NCBI GenBank assembly: GCA_030710605.1
Contig: CP092876.1
Coordinates: forward strand, 67,022,115-67,086,114
DNA length: 64,000 nucleotides
Source of the DNA: Cordylochernes scorpioides
Lineage: Eukaryota > Arthropoda > Arachnida > Pseudoscorpiones > Chernetidae
Direction: 5' to 3'
Part shown: positions 33,398 to 44,058 of the stretch, in pieces
Position numbering within the stretch: the first letter of the stretch is position 1
Layout: each line of letters begins with the position of its first letter
Translations under genes and position numbers: made by a program
Notes under the pieces: model-generated
Databases searched by the model: none
What the model was told of the DNA's origin: nothing
What the model saw: only the letters and a program-made list of their open reading frames with translations

Positions 33398-33665
33398 ATG
33401 ACTCATATAGTGAGCGTTTTAAAGGAACTCGTGGTAAATGTATTTGGAAAAGGTTTGGTCAAATACAATGGTAGAACTGTAAAAAGATTAAACAAGCGAC
33501 CCCACTCGACAGGCTCTCACAATATGGTCGTTGTAGAAACGTCTACAATCAAAATTGACGCAAAAACTATGCGCAATCGGATAAATCTCTTCGCAATCTT
33601 AGAAAATCGAATGAGTTAAAAGCAACAGCATTAGGTTTGAGCATTTTCTGAACGCTCACCTGGCG
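33398..33665 (+). pseudogene. Possible transposase-like N-terminal remnant
   Basis: A 73-residue frame reads KRLNKRPHSTGSHNMVVV, then IDAKTMRNRIN. TGSHN and the MR-x2-IN spacing loosely recall the helix-turn-helix region of IS630/Tc1-type transposases. No downstream catalytic motif follows in any frame I could read. Weak call. Confidence 0.3.
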
Positions 33666-34835
33666 ATTATAGTTTCGAGCCTTGGCCTTCGTTATTCCAG
33701 AACACCTAAAATCCTGCTATACAAGGAATTCTATAGAAGCAATGGATGTCATTTTTCTCTGTTTTAGTCATGCGATTCCGAGTCCAATCATATTTTACAC
33801 GATACCCGATTATAAGGGTGGATATAACTCTGGTCAACTTTATATGATAAGTTTTTATATCCCAAAGTTTCGGTGATTTACTGGCACAACTTCAAAGGTA
33901 AAACGGACATTCGTTTTGATTTAAAATGGTAGCAGTGGGTCACCGAAACGTTTTATAGTAAAAATGTATTACTTAAAATTTATAGTTGAGTGGTTTATCC
34001 ATTAATATGTTAACTCTTTCTCTCTCTCTCTCTCTATCTCTAGCCTGCAGGTATGGTTCAAACAATACTTCCGATTGCCAGAAGACCAGGTCATATCGAC
34101 GGCCAAAGTAAAGAAACGTTGATATCTCTGAGAGCATGTTGGATTCTAGCTGCTTCCATAAGTGAGCGACCGTTATCGTATTGAAAGAGATTTCCTAAGA
34201 TATTGTTCTCGAAAGAGAGGATCAAATATCTTCATTCAGGAAATATATAGATGAGGGGGCGCAAAGGTCTGATGTGAAAGTCAGCACTGATGGTGCTCAG
34301 AAAGCTTAACACCGAGGAATCCTGCGATCGTAACAAATAAGTACTCAAACAAGATGTCATGGATTTGACAAGCATGTTTTTGCCGGAACATATCTACAAC
34401 ATTACTTCAATAACCATTTTTAGGAATTGCGTAGAACCATCACTGGAACTAGATATAGAAACGTCTCTCTTATCATTAAACAGAAGGTAATTTATTCTTC
34501 TACTCACAGCACTAGCTAGCATTGAATCATTGAGAAAAATTTGATGGAAAAGGGAGAAAGTGATACAATCGCGTTCAAAATAATACCTGGTTGATATTTT
34601 GAACATCTTTATTGGTGTCCCCTCTCTCTCGACATGTGAAATAATTCAAGAAACAGTAAAAATAAAAATGTAAAATAAATAGACTGTGTACACAATAATT
34701 TACAGTCAAGTATAAACCTCCATGGACGAAGAATCCTCCTCCAGAACAATCGGAGAGGTTTTTATGATTTTCCCTCACATTAAACTCAGTAAAACTATAA
34801 ATAAATATGTTTTTTTGACGCGAGAATGGAAAAAT
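33665..34835. other. Intergenic, no gene recognised
   Basis: Contains a TCTC microsatellite at 34017-34036 and a moderately GC-balanced stretch 34050-34360 without identifiable motifs. Small frames (60-70 residues) show no domain. Confidence 0.5.
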
Positions 34836-34842
34836 ACTTCAA

Positions 34843-35115
34843 TTAAAAAAGGAAGGTTAGGTGGTAGGGACTTCTGTGTGGAGTGACAGACAATGAAGTA
34901 TTGACGTGAAGGAAGAAGACCTCTATAAACCAGAGAAAGGTCGGGTAGTAGGGACTTCTGTGTGGAGTGACAGACAATGAAGTATTGACGTGAAGGAAGA
35001 AGACCTCTATAAACCAGAGATAGGTTAGCTGGTAGGGACTTCTGTGTGGAGTGACAGACAATGAAGTATTGACGTGAAGGAAGAAGACCTCTATAAATCA
35101 AAGGAAGGTTAGAAG
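34843..35115. repeat. 84-bp minisatellite
   Basis: GGGACTTCTGTGTGGAGTGA recurs at 34867, 34951 and 35035, exactly 84 bp apart, followed each time by ATGAAGTATTGACGTGAAGG. About three and a half units. Because 84 is divisible by three, a minus-strand frame (34775-35215) repeats a 28-residue block, but another frame is open as well, so coding is unsupported. Confidence 0.95.
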
Positions 35116-35119
35116 GTGG

Positions 35120-35470
35120 GGGACGCCGTAGGATAATGGGCCGTGGCGGCGACAGTCCCGTCGACACGAAATTACAGTCCACGCGGCGTAATGACGGCGA
35201 GCGAGCGATTAGCATGCGGACGTAGCAGGTGGGGGCAAATTACCCCATCGGACTGGAAATAAACACATGCTTTTACATGGGGCACCGAGCGGAGTTTCCA
35301 TAACTTTGCATCTATTACATGCAAATATTGGATTACCCCCATCTAACTCCAAATTCCCTAGGTCAGCAAGCCGTCATCAAATATCTAGCATTTAATTAGA
35401 AGGTCAGTGATTGAGCCAACTGACGTCGCTCTGGCGAAATTCGATTCTGAAACACGGGGTGACGCCCATT
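35120..35470. promoter_or_regulatory. GC-rich single-copy island
   Basis: Starts just after the minisatellite. Holds ATGCAAAT (POU octamer core), TTTAATTAG, and TGACGTC (CRE-like) sites. No tandem or inverted structure. Resembles the islands upstream of the Sox exon in composition. Confidence 0.3.
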
Positions 35471-35609
35471 TCACTACGATATTGACATTCTACAATATCA
35501 ATTAACTCATTTTAAAGGTATTTAGATTTTTAATGCGATAGCACAAATTTTTCACAATAAAAATACTTTCTTTGGAATAAATATTCAAAATTAATAGTAT
35601 GATAATAGA

Positions 35610-35680
35610 AAAATTAGATGAGAAGGCTTGGCAGTGATGAACCCTCTCAATGGTTTTGCTACATTAATCTCTAATCAACG
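35610..35680 (-). repeat. Hairpin repeat family A, core fragment
   Basis: AGGCTTGGCAGTGATGAACC then CTCTCAATGGTTTTGC on plus, the reverse of the family core. Tail missing. 35690-36170 beyond it is AT-rich without features. Confidence 0.65.
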
Positions 35681-36177
35681 TACTATAGTATATCGTTTGT
35701 ATTGTATTTAGGTTCGTAGAAGATTTTGATGGTTTATTCGAAAATAATTATTAGTGTAAAAAACGCTAATTCTTTATCTGATGGATGGCCTTTAAAAATT
35801 CAGTTTTTTATATTATTTTATAATTTAACTCTCTCAACGAAATGAAACAGAAATGTATTCGTAAATACAGCGATGATATTCTACACACACACACTTTAGA
35901 TGGTGATTTAATAATATACAATCATATAATATTCAATTTTTTTTTATTAAAGCACTCTTCGTTGGGCAAAAATGTACTCGGGGAGAACTCGTGCGGAGAA
36001 GGATCAAAATATATAATTTTAACGAATATTCTAAAACTTAAAACATCATTTTAATTTATACATATAGTATCCGGTTATAATTTTACTCGGATAAAGCCTG
36101 GTTGTTGTCCTGTTCATTCGGCTAGTTGTGCATATATTGATCAAATGGACAAAATATGGTTATATTATTTAAAATAT

Positions 36178-36849
36178 TGTAGCAAAGTATTTATTATTTT
36201 ACTAACAGAGTATCATTTTTATGTTTTCTATTTTGCTTCTCTGTAAACTTCCCTCATTTATTTATCTTTTGTTCATCATTTATAGTTTGTTCTTGCCTTA
36301 AATTTCTGTGTCATCCCGACGTTTGTCTTTCCTAATTTTCCACGTGGCATTTTGGAGGAGATGCTGGGTAAATTAGGGAATCCAAACTGAAGATCGCCGA
36401 GTAGACCTAGAGGCTATGGGTGCTGTGATCTAATTTTCTGAAACTGGCTTCCACCGCCGTGTCAAAGTCAAGACTTGCCTCCAAGATGACGATGTCCCTA
36501 TAGACGATACGACGACAGAGCTGCTCTTCACGCCGCAAGAAAAAATGACGCAAAGGTACTAGGGGCAAAGTTACAAGACTTTGATGGAATCTTTGGCAGA
36601 AGAACGTCAGATCCATGTCAGTATCTACAATAATTGATAGCTGTGAGTCACAGCTCCCATAGAGAAGGAGCTATGTAACAAAGTATTTATTATTTTACCA
36701 ACAGAGTATTATTTTTTATGTTTATATTTTTCTACTCTGTAAACTTCCCTCATTTACTTATCTTTTGTTTATCATTCATAGTTTGTTCTTGCCTCAAATA
36801 AATTGCTGTGTCATCCCGAAGTTTGTCTTTCCTAATTTTCCACGTGGCA
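36178..36849 (+). mobile_element. TRIM-like miniature LTR element, copy 1
   Basis: Direct repeats 36178-36349 (172 bp) and 36674-36849 (176 bp) both begin TGTA-CAAAGTATTTATTA and end TTTTCCACGTGGCA. ATAT flanks the whole on both sides (36174-36177, 36850-36853). The 324-bp interior starts TTTTGGAGGAGATGCTGGG, in the primer-binding position, and ends with a purine-rich CATAGAGAAGGAGCTA before the right LTR, where a polypurine tract belongs. No gag or pol is present. A 69-residue minus frame in it is not a gene. Mobility would need enzymes from another element. Confidence 0.85.
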
Positions 36850-37245
36850 ATATGATACAATTCAAAATATTCCGAATGATTGAATTGTCATAGCGAGTGA
36901 GCAAGTTGAAAAAATATTCTGATATATGTATAGATGGTAAAATTTATATAAATCTTCTTGACTTGAAAAAAATAAGAGGATAGATAGAACGTCAGATGAC
37001 ATTACATATATTGGGTAAATAGATAAAAGAATTATATAAAATATTATATCTTAATAATCAGTTTTTAACATCAATTTACATTTGAAAATCCATTAGCGAA
37101 AAATATAGTTACACATACTTTTTTTAGAGCTTTTTAATAAAGAAAACTTTAATAAGCCTTAGAACTGGTTGGCATTCAAGACCTGTTCATAGAACATACT
37201 AATGTTCTAATATTACTATAAGAAAACATTACCAATCAGAGGGAT

Positions 37246-37643
37246 CAAGAGCCCCCCCGTCCGGCCGACGGCTAATCAGAGGGATTAAGAGGTCCTGGCG
37301 CGCGGGGGGCGGGTGACCTCCGGGAACTACGTCCATCTTCCATAAACGACCATGATTTTATTCGACTTATCGAGTATTTTTCAAGGGACCGGGAAAATAT
37401 GTTCACTAAATAAAACGATGATTTTGTAATGTAGAAAATTAGGAAAGACAAAATTCGGCATGACACGGGAAACAGGGACCGGGAAAAAATGTTCACTTTA
37501 TCGAGAGATTCAAATATACGAGTTTCAAATTATCGAAATATATCTTTTTTTATAAGTTTATAGAGAATTGTTTTAACTAATGTTCGTTAGAAAAACCTTT
37601 ACTCGGGTAAAACCTCGGGCGAAGCCGGGTACGTCCGCTAGTA
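37246..37643 (-). repeat. CTAG-head dispersed element, 5' 400 bp on minus strand
   Basis: The right end reads GCGAAGCCGGGTACGTCCGC-TAG, the exact complement of the 31984 head. TTTCCCGGTCCC modules and the GGTCGTTTATGGAAGATGG block are shared with 32400. At the left it breaks into a GC-rich segment (GGCGCGCGGGGGGCGGGTGA, 37297) unlike the full copy. Confidence 0.75.
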
Positions 37644-38261
37644 TTACTATAAGAAAACATTACCGATCGTGATACAGAAATATTATCATTAAAATTTCGG
37701 ACGGTAAAATAAACAAATTAGTATGATATTTGAATATTTTCAAATTCAGAGGATAAAAATTCCTTTCATATCTAATCATCGTTTTTCTATAAGAAAATAT
37801 AAATTAGTTATTGGTTTAATTTGAATAGGTTTTGTATAGGCTATATTTTAACTTTATCTTCTTCTATTTATCTACTTGTTGAAATTATAATCTCAACTTG
37901 TATGTTCAATGGAAAAGAAAGTTATAGTGGCCTTTGAACTTTACTTTTATATTTTCTGGCTCTTCAACCGAGTTCTACCCTGGTGAATGTTTCTCTGAAA
38001 GAATTTTATTTATTCTCATCAATCATGATTCGGCAATACCATCAGTTTATGACCACACACACACAAAGGTTAAATAGTAGACTATTATCTAGTACTTTAT
38101 TAACTTGAATTTTCCTCGAATGAAAATCTGACAAAGACATCTCTAGACTTGACTCTATATACTGATAAAATTTCAGCCAGATTGGTTAAATGTTGAGGTA
38201 ACGTATACGAAATATATAGTGAATAAACAAATAAATATATGCACATATATGGTGTAAATAT

Positions 38262-38350
38262 ATGGTAGAGCGCCATCTAGTGGAATAGAAACCAACTAAA
38301 CGTTGATTTAACCTGTTCCCTGATATTTGGCCAACCCATTTTCTTGATAA
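38262..38350 (+). repeat. Repeat G, copy 2
   Basis: GAGCGCCATCTAGTGGAATA, ACTAAACGTTGATTTAACCT, GTTCCCTGATATTTGGCCAA. Followed by the small palindrome TTTTCTTGATAAATCAAGAA. No mariner next to it here, unlike copy 1. Confidence 0.8.
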
Positions 38351-39319
38351 ATCAAGAAAAGCCAACCACGAATGCGTTTTAGGCTGTTGGCCCTCGACAG
38401 CGTGGTGCAGACTGTACCACTCTATTTTATTATATACAACTACTTGTATTACTTTACATTTTATGTTTCGTGCTTTATTTTGGAAGGGGGTGTAGCGATA
38501 CAAATATTACATACCTTTATATCGATGATCGATGTGCATTTTACATCTAAGTGAAACATTGAAATTATTTTTAAGCACTTCAGGGAATACTAGAATATTT
38601 TCTAATGAAATATGGGTGAAATATAAGTGAGGATATCAAGAGATGCTCGTTACCTAGCGACCAGTCCATTGTTGTAGTTACTTTGAGCCTAAATTTGCTA
38701 CGACTTGTTGTCCTCTGAAATTTCCTAGTAAATACATTTCTTTGTAACTAACAACAACAACAACAAGAATGGGATCCTGTTTAAGTAAGTGTCGCCATGT
38801 CAGTTTCCACTCCCTTCTAACCGATGTTGTTGTTGCAGGTTGTTCGCGCCGATGCTAGGTAAGAACTGCTTTTTGAATTTTACTTTCTCCTTTTGAGTTG
38901 AATACAGTCTTTTCCTTTATTGTGTATGTTTTGAAAACCGAACTTGAATTCTTAAAATTTGAAATTTAAACAGTTAATTCGCTATCTCTATTTTTACCAA
39001 CTATAGCAGACACATTTCATCATAAATTTGTAGTAGTTTAATAACGAGTCGTAAAAGAGAGTGGGAAGTAAACACAGCGGGGAACCTACACAAACCCTCG
39101 CAGTCTGATAGCTCATGTTAGCTATGTTTGTTTATAACCGCATTCATCTGAGTTTTATAAATACCGGAATATTATACAATTCAAATGTATTGTGTTGAGT
39201 GACCTCAAATATCTGAATATAAGAATCTTATATGTTTGTGAAAATATCCTTTTATTATATTCTAATTGTTTTCCTAAAAAAAATCAAGGGCATGAAAATA
39301 ATAAGAAAATACACAAAAC

Positions 39320-39490
39320 AGTTTGGAAAGCTATGGGACTAGCTTCCCTTGGTTTAATAATTTTAACCTGAACCTATCCTAACCTCACATAACCTTTTCA
39401 CTAACACACACTCACATGGCTTGTGTAAACCCTTTACACTAGATTTGGGTTAGTAAACCAGGGAGTTAGTCCCAAGACCTCCAAACCGCT
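39320..39490. mobile_element. MITE with long inverted repeats
   Basis: Left CAGTTTGGAAAGCTATGGGA-CTAGC (39320-39357) and right GTTAGTCCCAAGACCTCCAA-ACCG (39453-39490) are imperfect inverted repeats of about 38 bp. The centre contains CCTAACCTCACATAACC. Target duplication not resolved. 38351-39319 before it has a CAACAACAACAA run at about 38751 but nothing else I can name. Confidence 0.65.
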
Positions 39491-39747
39491 CTTTACCAAT
39501 CAATTATTTCTCTTAAAACCTGTGAGGAGATATCTTTGAATATTATTTTTTCTCAGTAAAACATTTTAAACAATAATAAATTAATATAGAAAAAGAGAAA
39601 TATCTATTTAAAGCGTTTTAAAAAAATCATATTTTGGTTTATAAAACATTCTCCCGCAATATAAAAAGTAAATTGTAAATAAAAAAACCATACAGCGCAA
39701 TTAGAATTACTAGAGTAAATCACTGTTTTAAAAAAAACCTCTAATAT

Positions 39748-40631
39748 TGTCACGTATAAAAATGAGAAGCGGCATATTTAAGGATGACAAGTCAATTTAT
39801 TTTTATCAAAACAATTTAAAATATATTGGAATGAAATAACAAAACAAACAACAACCAAAAGCTTTACTAAGACCTTTTAGTCTTATACAGATTCTCCAAT
39901 CAGAAATGTTTGGATACATGCAGAAAAAAGGTAATAGTACCTTAATGGCAATATGGTATTCATATAACGGGAAAAATTATATAAAGACAATCAAGCTAAT
40001 AAATTAGTTAGTCTGGGTAAATTGGAGGAAAATAAATTTATAGTATTAGAATGAAATAATGGAAAGTAATAAAATAAAAATATACAGAATAATAATATTA
40101 ATCTATATATAAATTAATAATCTGCGAATAAAATAATAAATATTCTGTTTTAAAACTCCTTCACTATGGGAGTTGTGACCCAAAGCTTGCAAATATTGTT
40201 GTTACTGGCTTGGGCCTTTTATATTTTAGTCAAAGATTTCCTCGACGTCTTGAAAGTGGTCCATAGTAGAATTAGGTTTTTTTATTGTGGCGTGAAGCGA
40301 TTTTGTAGTCAAAGCCTCTCTAGAAACGTAATTTTCTTGGAGGGAAGTCTTGAATTTGACACGGCGGTGGAATCCTGTAGTTCACAGAACCCATGGCCTC
40401 AAAATCTCATTGGCGATATTCAGTTTTTCTTCTTTAATCTACCCAGATCTTTTCCACCAAATTGTCACGTAGGAAATAAGATAAACTTAAGGATGGCAAG
40501 GCATTCTATTTTGACAGAAACAATTTCAAAATTGTTAGCATATATCAATAGAGAAGCAATAAGAGAAATATGTTGAGTAAAAATTAACGGAATAGATAAT
40601 ATGTGGTTAAAGTAATAAATATTCTGTTACA
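39748..40631 (-). mobile_element. TRIM-like miniature LTR element, copy 2, with nested insertion
   Basis: Mirror orientation of 36178-36849. The right LTR spans 40463-40631 (TGTCACGTAGG to ATTCTGTTACA); the left LTR spans 39748-40152 and is enlarged by a nested retroposon tail. ATAT flanks both ends (39744-39747, 40632-40635). The interior shares TTGACACGGCGGTGGAATCC (complement in copy 1) and CTCCCATAGTGAAGGAG-like purine tract. A 136-residue plus frame (40166-40576) is only the interior and LTR read through. Confidence 0.8.
39845..39920 (-). repeat. Hairpin-tail retroposon end, copy 3
   Basis: Plus strand CTTTACTAAGACCTTTTAGT then CTTATACAGATTCTCC, the complement of the tail at 18890. A CAACAACC stretch lies just before it. 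It sits inside the left LTR of the TRIM-like element, dating that element as older. Confidence 0.6.
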
Positions 40632-40901
40632 ATATAAATGAAAACATACTTATCAACTTGTATAGTGCTGGAATTTCACGTTTCAAACATTTGTGAAATT
40701 ATTTTCTCTCTTTAAAGAATACTATCATGGAACGCCATTTCTCTCCGCTCTTCGGAACTGTTTTCACCTCTTTTTATATTCAACTCCCAGATCATTTTAT
40801 ATAGCAATGATTGAAATAAGTTATTTCCGAAGTTGACAACACACACACTATACGTCTCTGTTCTAAAATAGAAATGGTTAGCCTCCACATAACTGTAATA
40901 A

Positions 40902-41084
40902 ATGGGCACGTGGGTTGATGTAGAGGACCGTCGTGGGATGGAGCCACTGCCAAAGGTAAGGTCCCTAACGCGGCTGATTATTTGTGTCTTCTGGTAGAGG
41001 AGTCGTCGGAGGATGATTGGCGAACGTCGAGGGAGTCGCTGTCAAGCAGCAAATGGACCTTTGGTTCAGTGGGGACGAGGGCGC
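40902..41084 (+). CDS. Candidate two small exons of an unknown gene
   Basis: ATG at 40902 opens MGTWVDVEDRRGMEPLPK (18 codons) and stops exactly at a consensus donor GTAAGG (40956). A 44-bp potential intron contains CTAAC (branch-like) and a pyrimidine stretch ending TAGAG. The next segment 41000-41084 continues in phase with ESSEDDWRTSRE and ends at a consensus GTAAGT donor (41085). If real, the third exon lies beyond. Known families do not come to mind. A 44-bp intron would be near the lower limit for animals, and the region is one more GC-rich island, so coincidence is quite possible. Confidence 0.28.
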
Positions 41085-41189
41085 GTAAGTAGTGTCTTGT
41101 AGGTGTTTCTACCATTTATTTCTTGATGTTGTAACTCTGTTGTTATATAGATGGATATTTTGCCGGTAGGATATTGGTCTAAAACGGCA

Positions 41190-41653
41190 AAGGTCACCTC
41201 TCTTTTTCAAAATAGACGCCAAAGCCAGACGCCATCTATTGACCGTCGCCGCAAACTAGCGGCCTCGGGTCGGTAAAAAGCCACAAAACCAGTTTTGTAA
41301 AATTGAAAAGCGTTCACCTAGAGACCATGGTTTCGGTATAATGGCCCTCGTTAGTCTAATGCGGACTTTATTCCATGAGATCCACAAGGGATCTAATGGA
41401 ATCTTGACAATCTGCCACAAAGGTTTTCGGCTGGCTAAGTGGCTGGAACAAATCTATGGCTAAAATATAGATGGATAGTCCGTCCTAGGCTGACGAGGGC
41501 CATTAGCCCGAAACCATGGTCTCTAGGTGGACGCTTTTCAGAATGCCAAAGCTGGTGTTGTGGCTTTGTCACTGACCCGAGGCCGCTAGTTTGCGGCGAC
41601 GGTCAATAGATGGCGTCTGGCTTTGACGTCTATTTTGACGGGAGAGGTGACCT
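41190..41653. repeat. Repeat family D, inverted pair
   Basis: Left arm 41190-41367 begins AAGGTCACCTCTC; right arm 41485-41653 ends GAGAGGTGACCTT. Both include GACCGTCGCCGCAAACTAGC and ACCATGGTTTCG-type blocks in opposite order. The 118-bp centre matches the single-strand order seen at 25860-25950. May be the complete palindromic form of the family. Confidence 0.85.
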
Positions 41654-42227
41654 TAGTCTTTTTAGGTCTGTTGTTATAGATGTTGTAACTTTGATGTTAT
41701 AGATGTTGCAACTCTGTCATGTTCCCTTGATGTTGTTTTCTCTTATTTATTTTGAACTTTGATATATTCAAAATCTTGTCAACTCTTGATTGGTTATTAT
41801 GAATCAGAATCTTACGGTGCCAAGCGGCTATAGGCATGTTATGATAGAAACTGATGGTGAGGAGGTAATTCTGCGTTTATAACGTGGGCTGTGATATAAT
41901 AGAGCTGGTCAGCGAATGGACGAGTACATCAGATCTCCTTAACTGTGGAATTTTTACAACACATACACAGGGTATATACCATTTTAAAAGAAATATTTTG
42001 CAATGCTGACGCTCGAGAAAAAAGTACGTTATTTTAGTGATGGTTTATTTATTAGAAAGTACAAGCATTGAATCCTATTTAATGATAAATCGATTTTCGA
42101 ATATTCGAAATGCCTAAAATTATTGGTCGTTTCGTAAAAGGCTTCGTTTTCAGACTTTCCGAGGAGAGATATACTCATATACCTAAATTATCTAAATTAG
42201 GGAAAAATAATATTGCTATAATTTTAA

Positions 42228-42785
42228 GTGCAGAATTACTCAAATAATATAAAGAAAAACAAAGAAAATATTGATATATATGGAATTAAGCGCAAATATT
42301 CTTCTGAAAGGCAGTGCCTGAAAAAACCCATAAACTCCAACCGAAAGAAAGATAAAGGAAATGGTTGTCAGAGAGAATCCACCTTCTCAAATAAACATTT
42401 CCACAATCACCAATGTACAAATTTCTACCGTTAAGCGTATTATCAGGGGGGATAGGCTTAAAATTACGTAAAGAGATTAAAAAGTACCTGGTAGGTTAAA
42501 ACTGTCAGAATGATACTACACTGGACGAGGAATGGGTTTACCTCAATGATAGCAACCAACCCCGTGTTCCACTTAATACGCTAAATCTTAAATAAACATC
42601 TTTCAGAACTGGGTCAAGCAATGTAAGGAAAGTTTCTCAAAGAGCTTCATGAACGTTGCCTGTTTCTGCCACAATGGTAAAAAGGCTTTGCACGAAGAAG
42701 TTAGACCCGATTTCAAGATGAATTCTCAAATCTACCAAAAACTTGTCTTTGACCCATTATTCGACAATGAGGTTCATTTTTGAAT
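42228..42785 (+). pseudogene. Tc1/IS630-like transposase remnant
   Basis: After a degenerate N-terminal frame (42228-42434), the reading at about 42505-42595 gives TLDEEWVYLNDSNQPR, matching the first catalytic Asp region (TDEKWFYL-type). About 42650-42780 reads ACFCHNGKKALHEEVRPDF, then KMNSQIYQKLVFDPLFDN, the family's G-K-L and K-N-x3-Y-x6-PLFD block. The other catalytic motifs are missing and stops interrupt the frames. No terminal repeats were placed. Confidence 0.6.
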
Positions 42786-42835
42786 CCAAGTGTGTATGTA
42801 TATATTAAAATATGTATATAATGATGTTTGTAATA

Positions 42836-43205
42836 GTTACCCAGAAATCATTTGAAAAAGAGGAAAATAAAAATCAGGTAAAAAAGTTTCTTTTGATTTT
42901 GAATTTTCAAGTTTTCGAGCAAATATACTGTTCTTCAACGGGCTGATACTGCTGAACATTCTTTATACTCCTCAATTGAGGTTGTTTCATCTTCACAACA
43001 TTTTTCTGAACACAAATGTAAATCTCTTTGTGTTCAGCAAAATGTTGTGAGGATAAAACAACTTCAATTGGGGAGTATAAAGAATGTTTAGCACGATGTT
43101 CAAAAGAGATTGTACATAGAGTATCGGCCCGTTGAAGAGCAGTATATTTGCTCGAAACTTGTAAATTCAAAATTAAAATAAAACTTTTTATCTGATTTTT
43201 ACTCT
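42836..43205. repeat. Large palindrome of the Penelope-like family
   Basis: Arms 42836-43020 and 43035-43205: left AATCAGGTAAAAAAGTTTCT, TTCGAGCAAATATACTGTTC, TTCAACGGGCTGATACT; right AGTATCGGCCCGTTGAAGAG, CAGTATATTTGCTCGAAACT. The inner parts TTTATACTCCTCAATTGAGG and CTTCAATTGGGGAGTATAAA also pair. The spacer is about 15 bp, so the sequence could extrude as a long hairpin. A minus frame of 87 residues spans it and has no domain. Confidence 0.85.
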
Positions 43206-43779
43206 TTCATATATAATAATGTAAAAATATGTATATATTAAAAATATATGCTGGAAGCCTGATGCTTCACCCTATTATATCGTTAGTGTTTATCTGTGAT
43301 AGAAACCTTGATTGTTGCCTCGGTGGAACGGCCGGTTATACCGTTGGTTCTAAAACTCGCCTTCTCTCTATCTAATAAAATATCGTTGCAAATATTTTCA
43401 ACAAAGGCAGTATCTGAAGTCGCTTCAAATAAGCATTTTCTAAAATACGAGTTTTTCATTCTAAATAAAATTGTTCATTTTAAAACTGGGAATTACGCGG
43501 ATCCTGTTTTTCTTTCTTTTGGCAATACAGACGCACGCTATCTTCAATATTTCTTTTTATGTGGTATGCATTAGACGTAATTCACTTATACGTGCACTAT
43601 TTCATGTTCAGTTGTGCGCTTTTAAACAAAAAATATTCAAATTTATATTAAACCTTTCTAAGCCACCACACAGCGCATGAAGACATTTCATACTACAACA
43701 ATATATAAGAGGATGTGGATTTCATTGAATTATTGGCAATATTTAAATAGGTCAAAACCTAACTAATAATTCTGTAAAG

Positions 43780-43975
43780 TCAATTGAAAAGTGTGGCTTC
43801 CGAAATGCAGGAAACAATGGAGATGTCAAGTGTTACATAAGGGGACAATGGCACCGCTGTTTGTTTTGATGGTACCGTGGAGCCAGACGTTACGTGATAC
43901 GTCCAGGCAATTCTCTCTGTGACAGGCGCCATATGTGTGACTCTCTCTTTATACCATCGGGTCGTAGCTAGATGT
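43780..43975. promoter_or_regulatory. GC-balanced island
   Basis: GGGGACAATGGCACCGCTGT and GTACCGTGGAGCCAGACGTT lie in an otherwise AT-rich area. No repeat relatives seen. 43206-43780 upstream has a 92-residue frame (43296-43574) without recognisable motifs; not called. Confidence 0.2.
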
Positions 43976-44058
43976 GTTCACTAGCAAATAGATCGACAAC
44001 CGGTAGAATAGGACGATATTCGGGTCTTGCGTCCATACCGACAACACTTTGTCTAACT

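Noticed and set aside
38751-38770. CAACAACAACAACAA run as a LINE tail
   Set aside because: No knuckle or polymerase remnant could be read upstream; a simple repeat is sufficient.
40166-40576. 136-residue open frame with a hydrophobic start
   Set aside because: It runs from the interior of the TRIM-like element through into its LTR; the paired copy at 36178 does not keep the frame.
43296-43574. 92-residue open frame
   Set aside because: No recognisable motif, no splice or promoter context, and AT-rich composition make chance likely.
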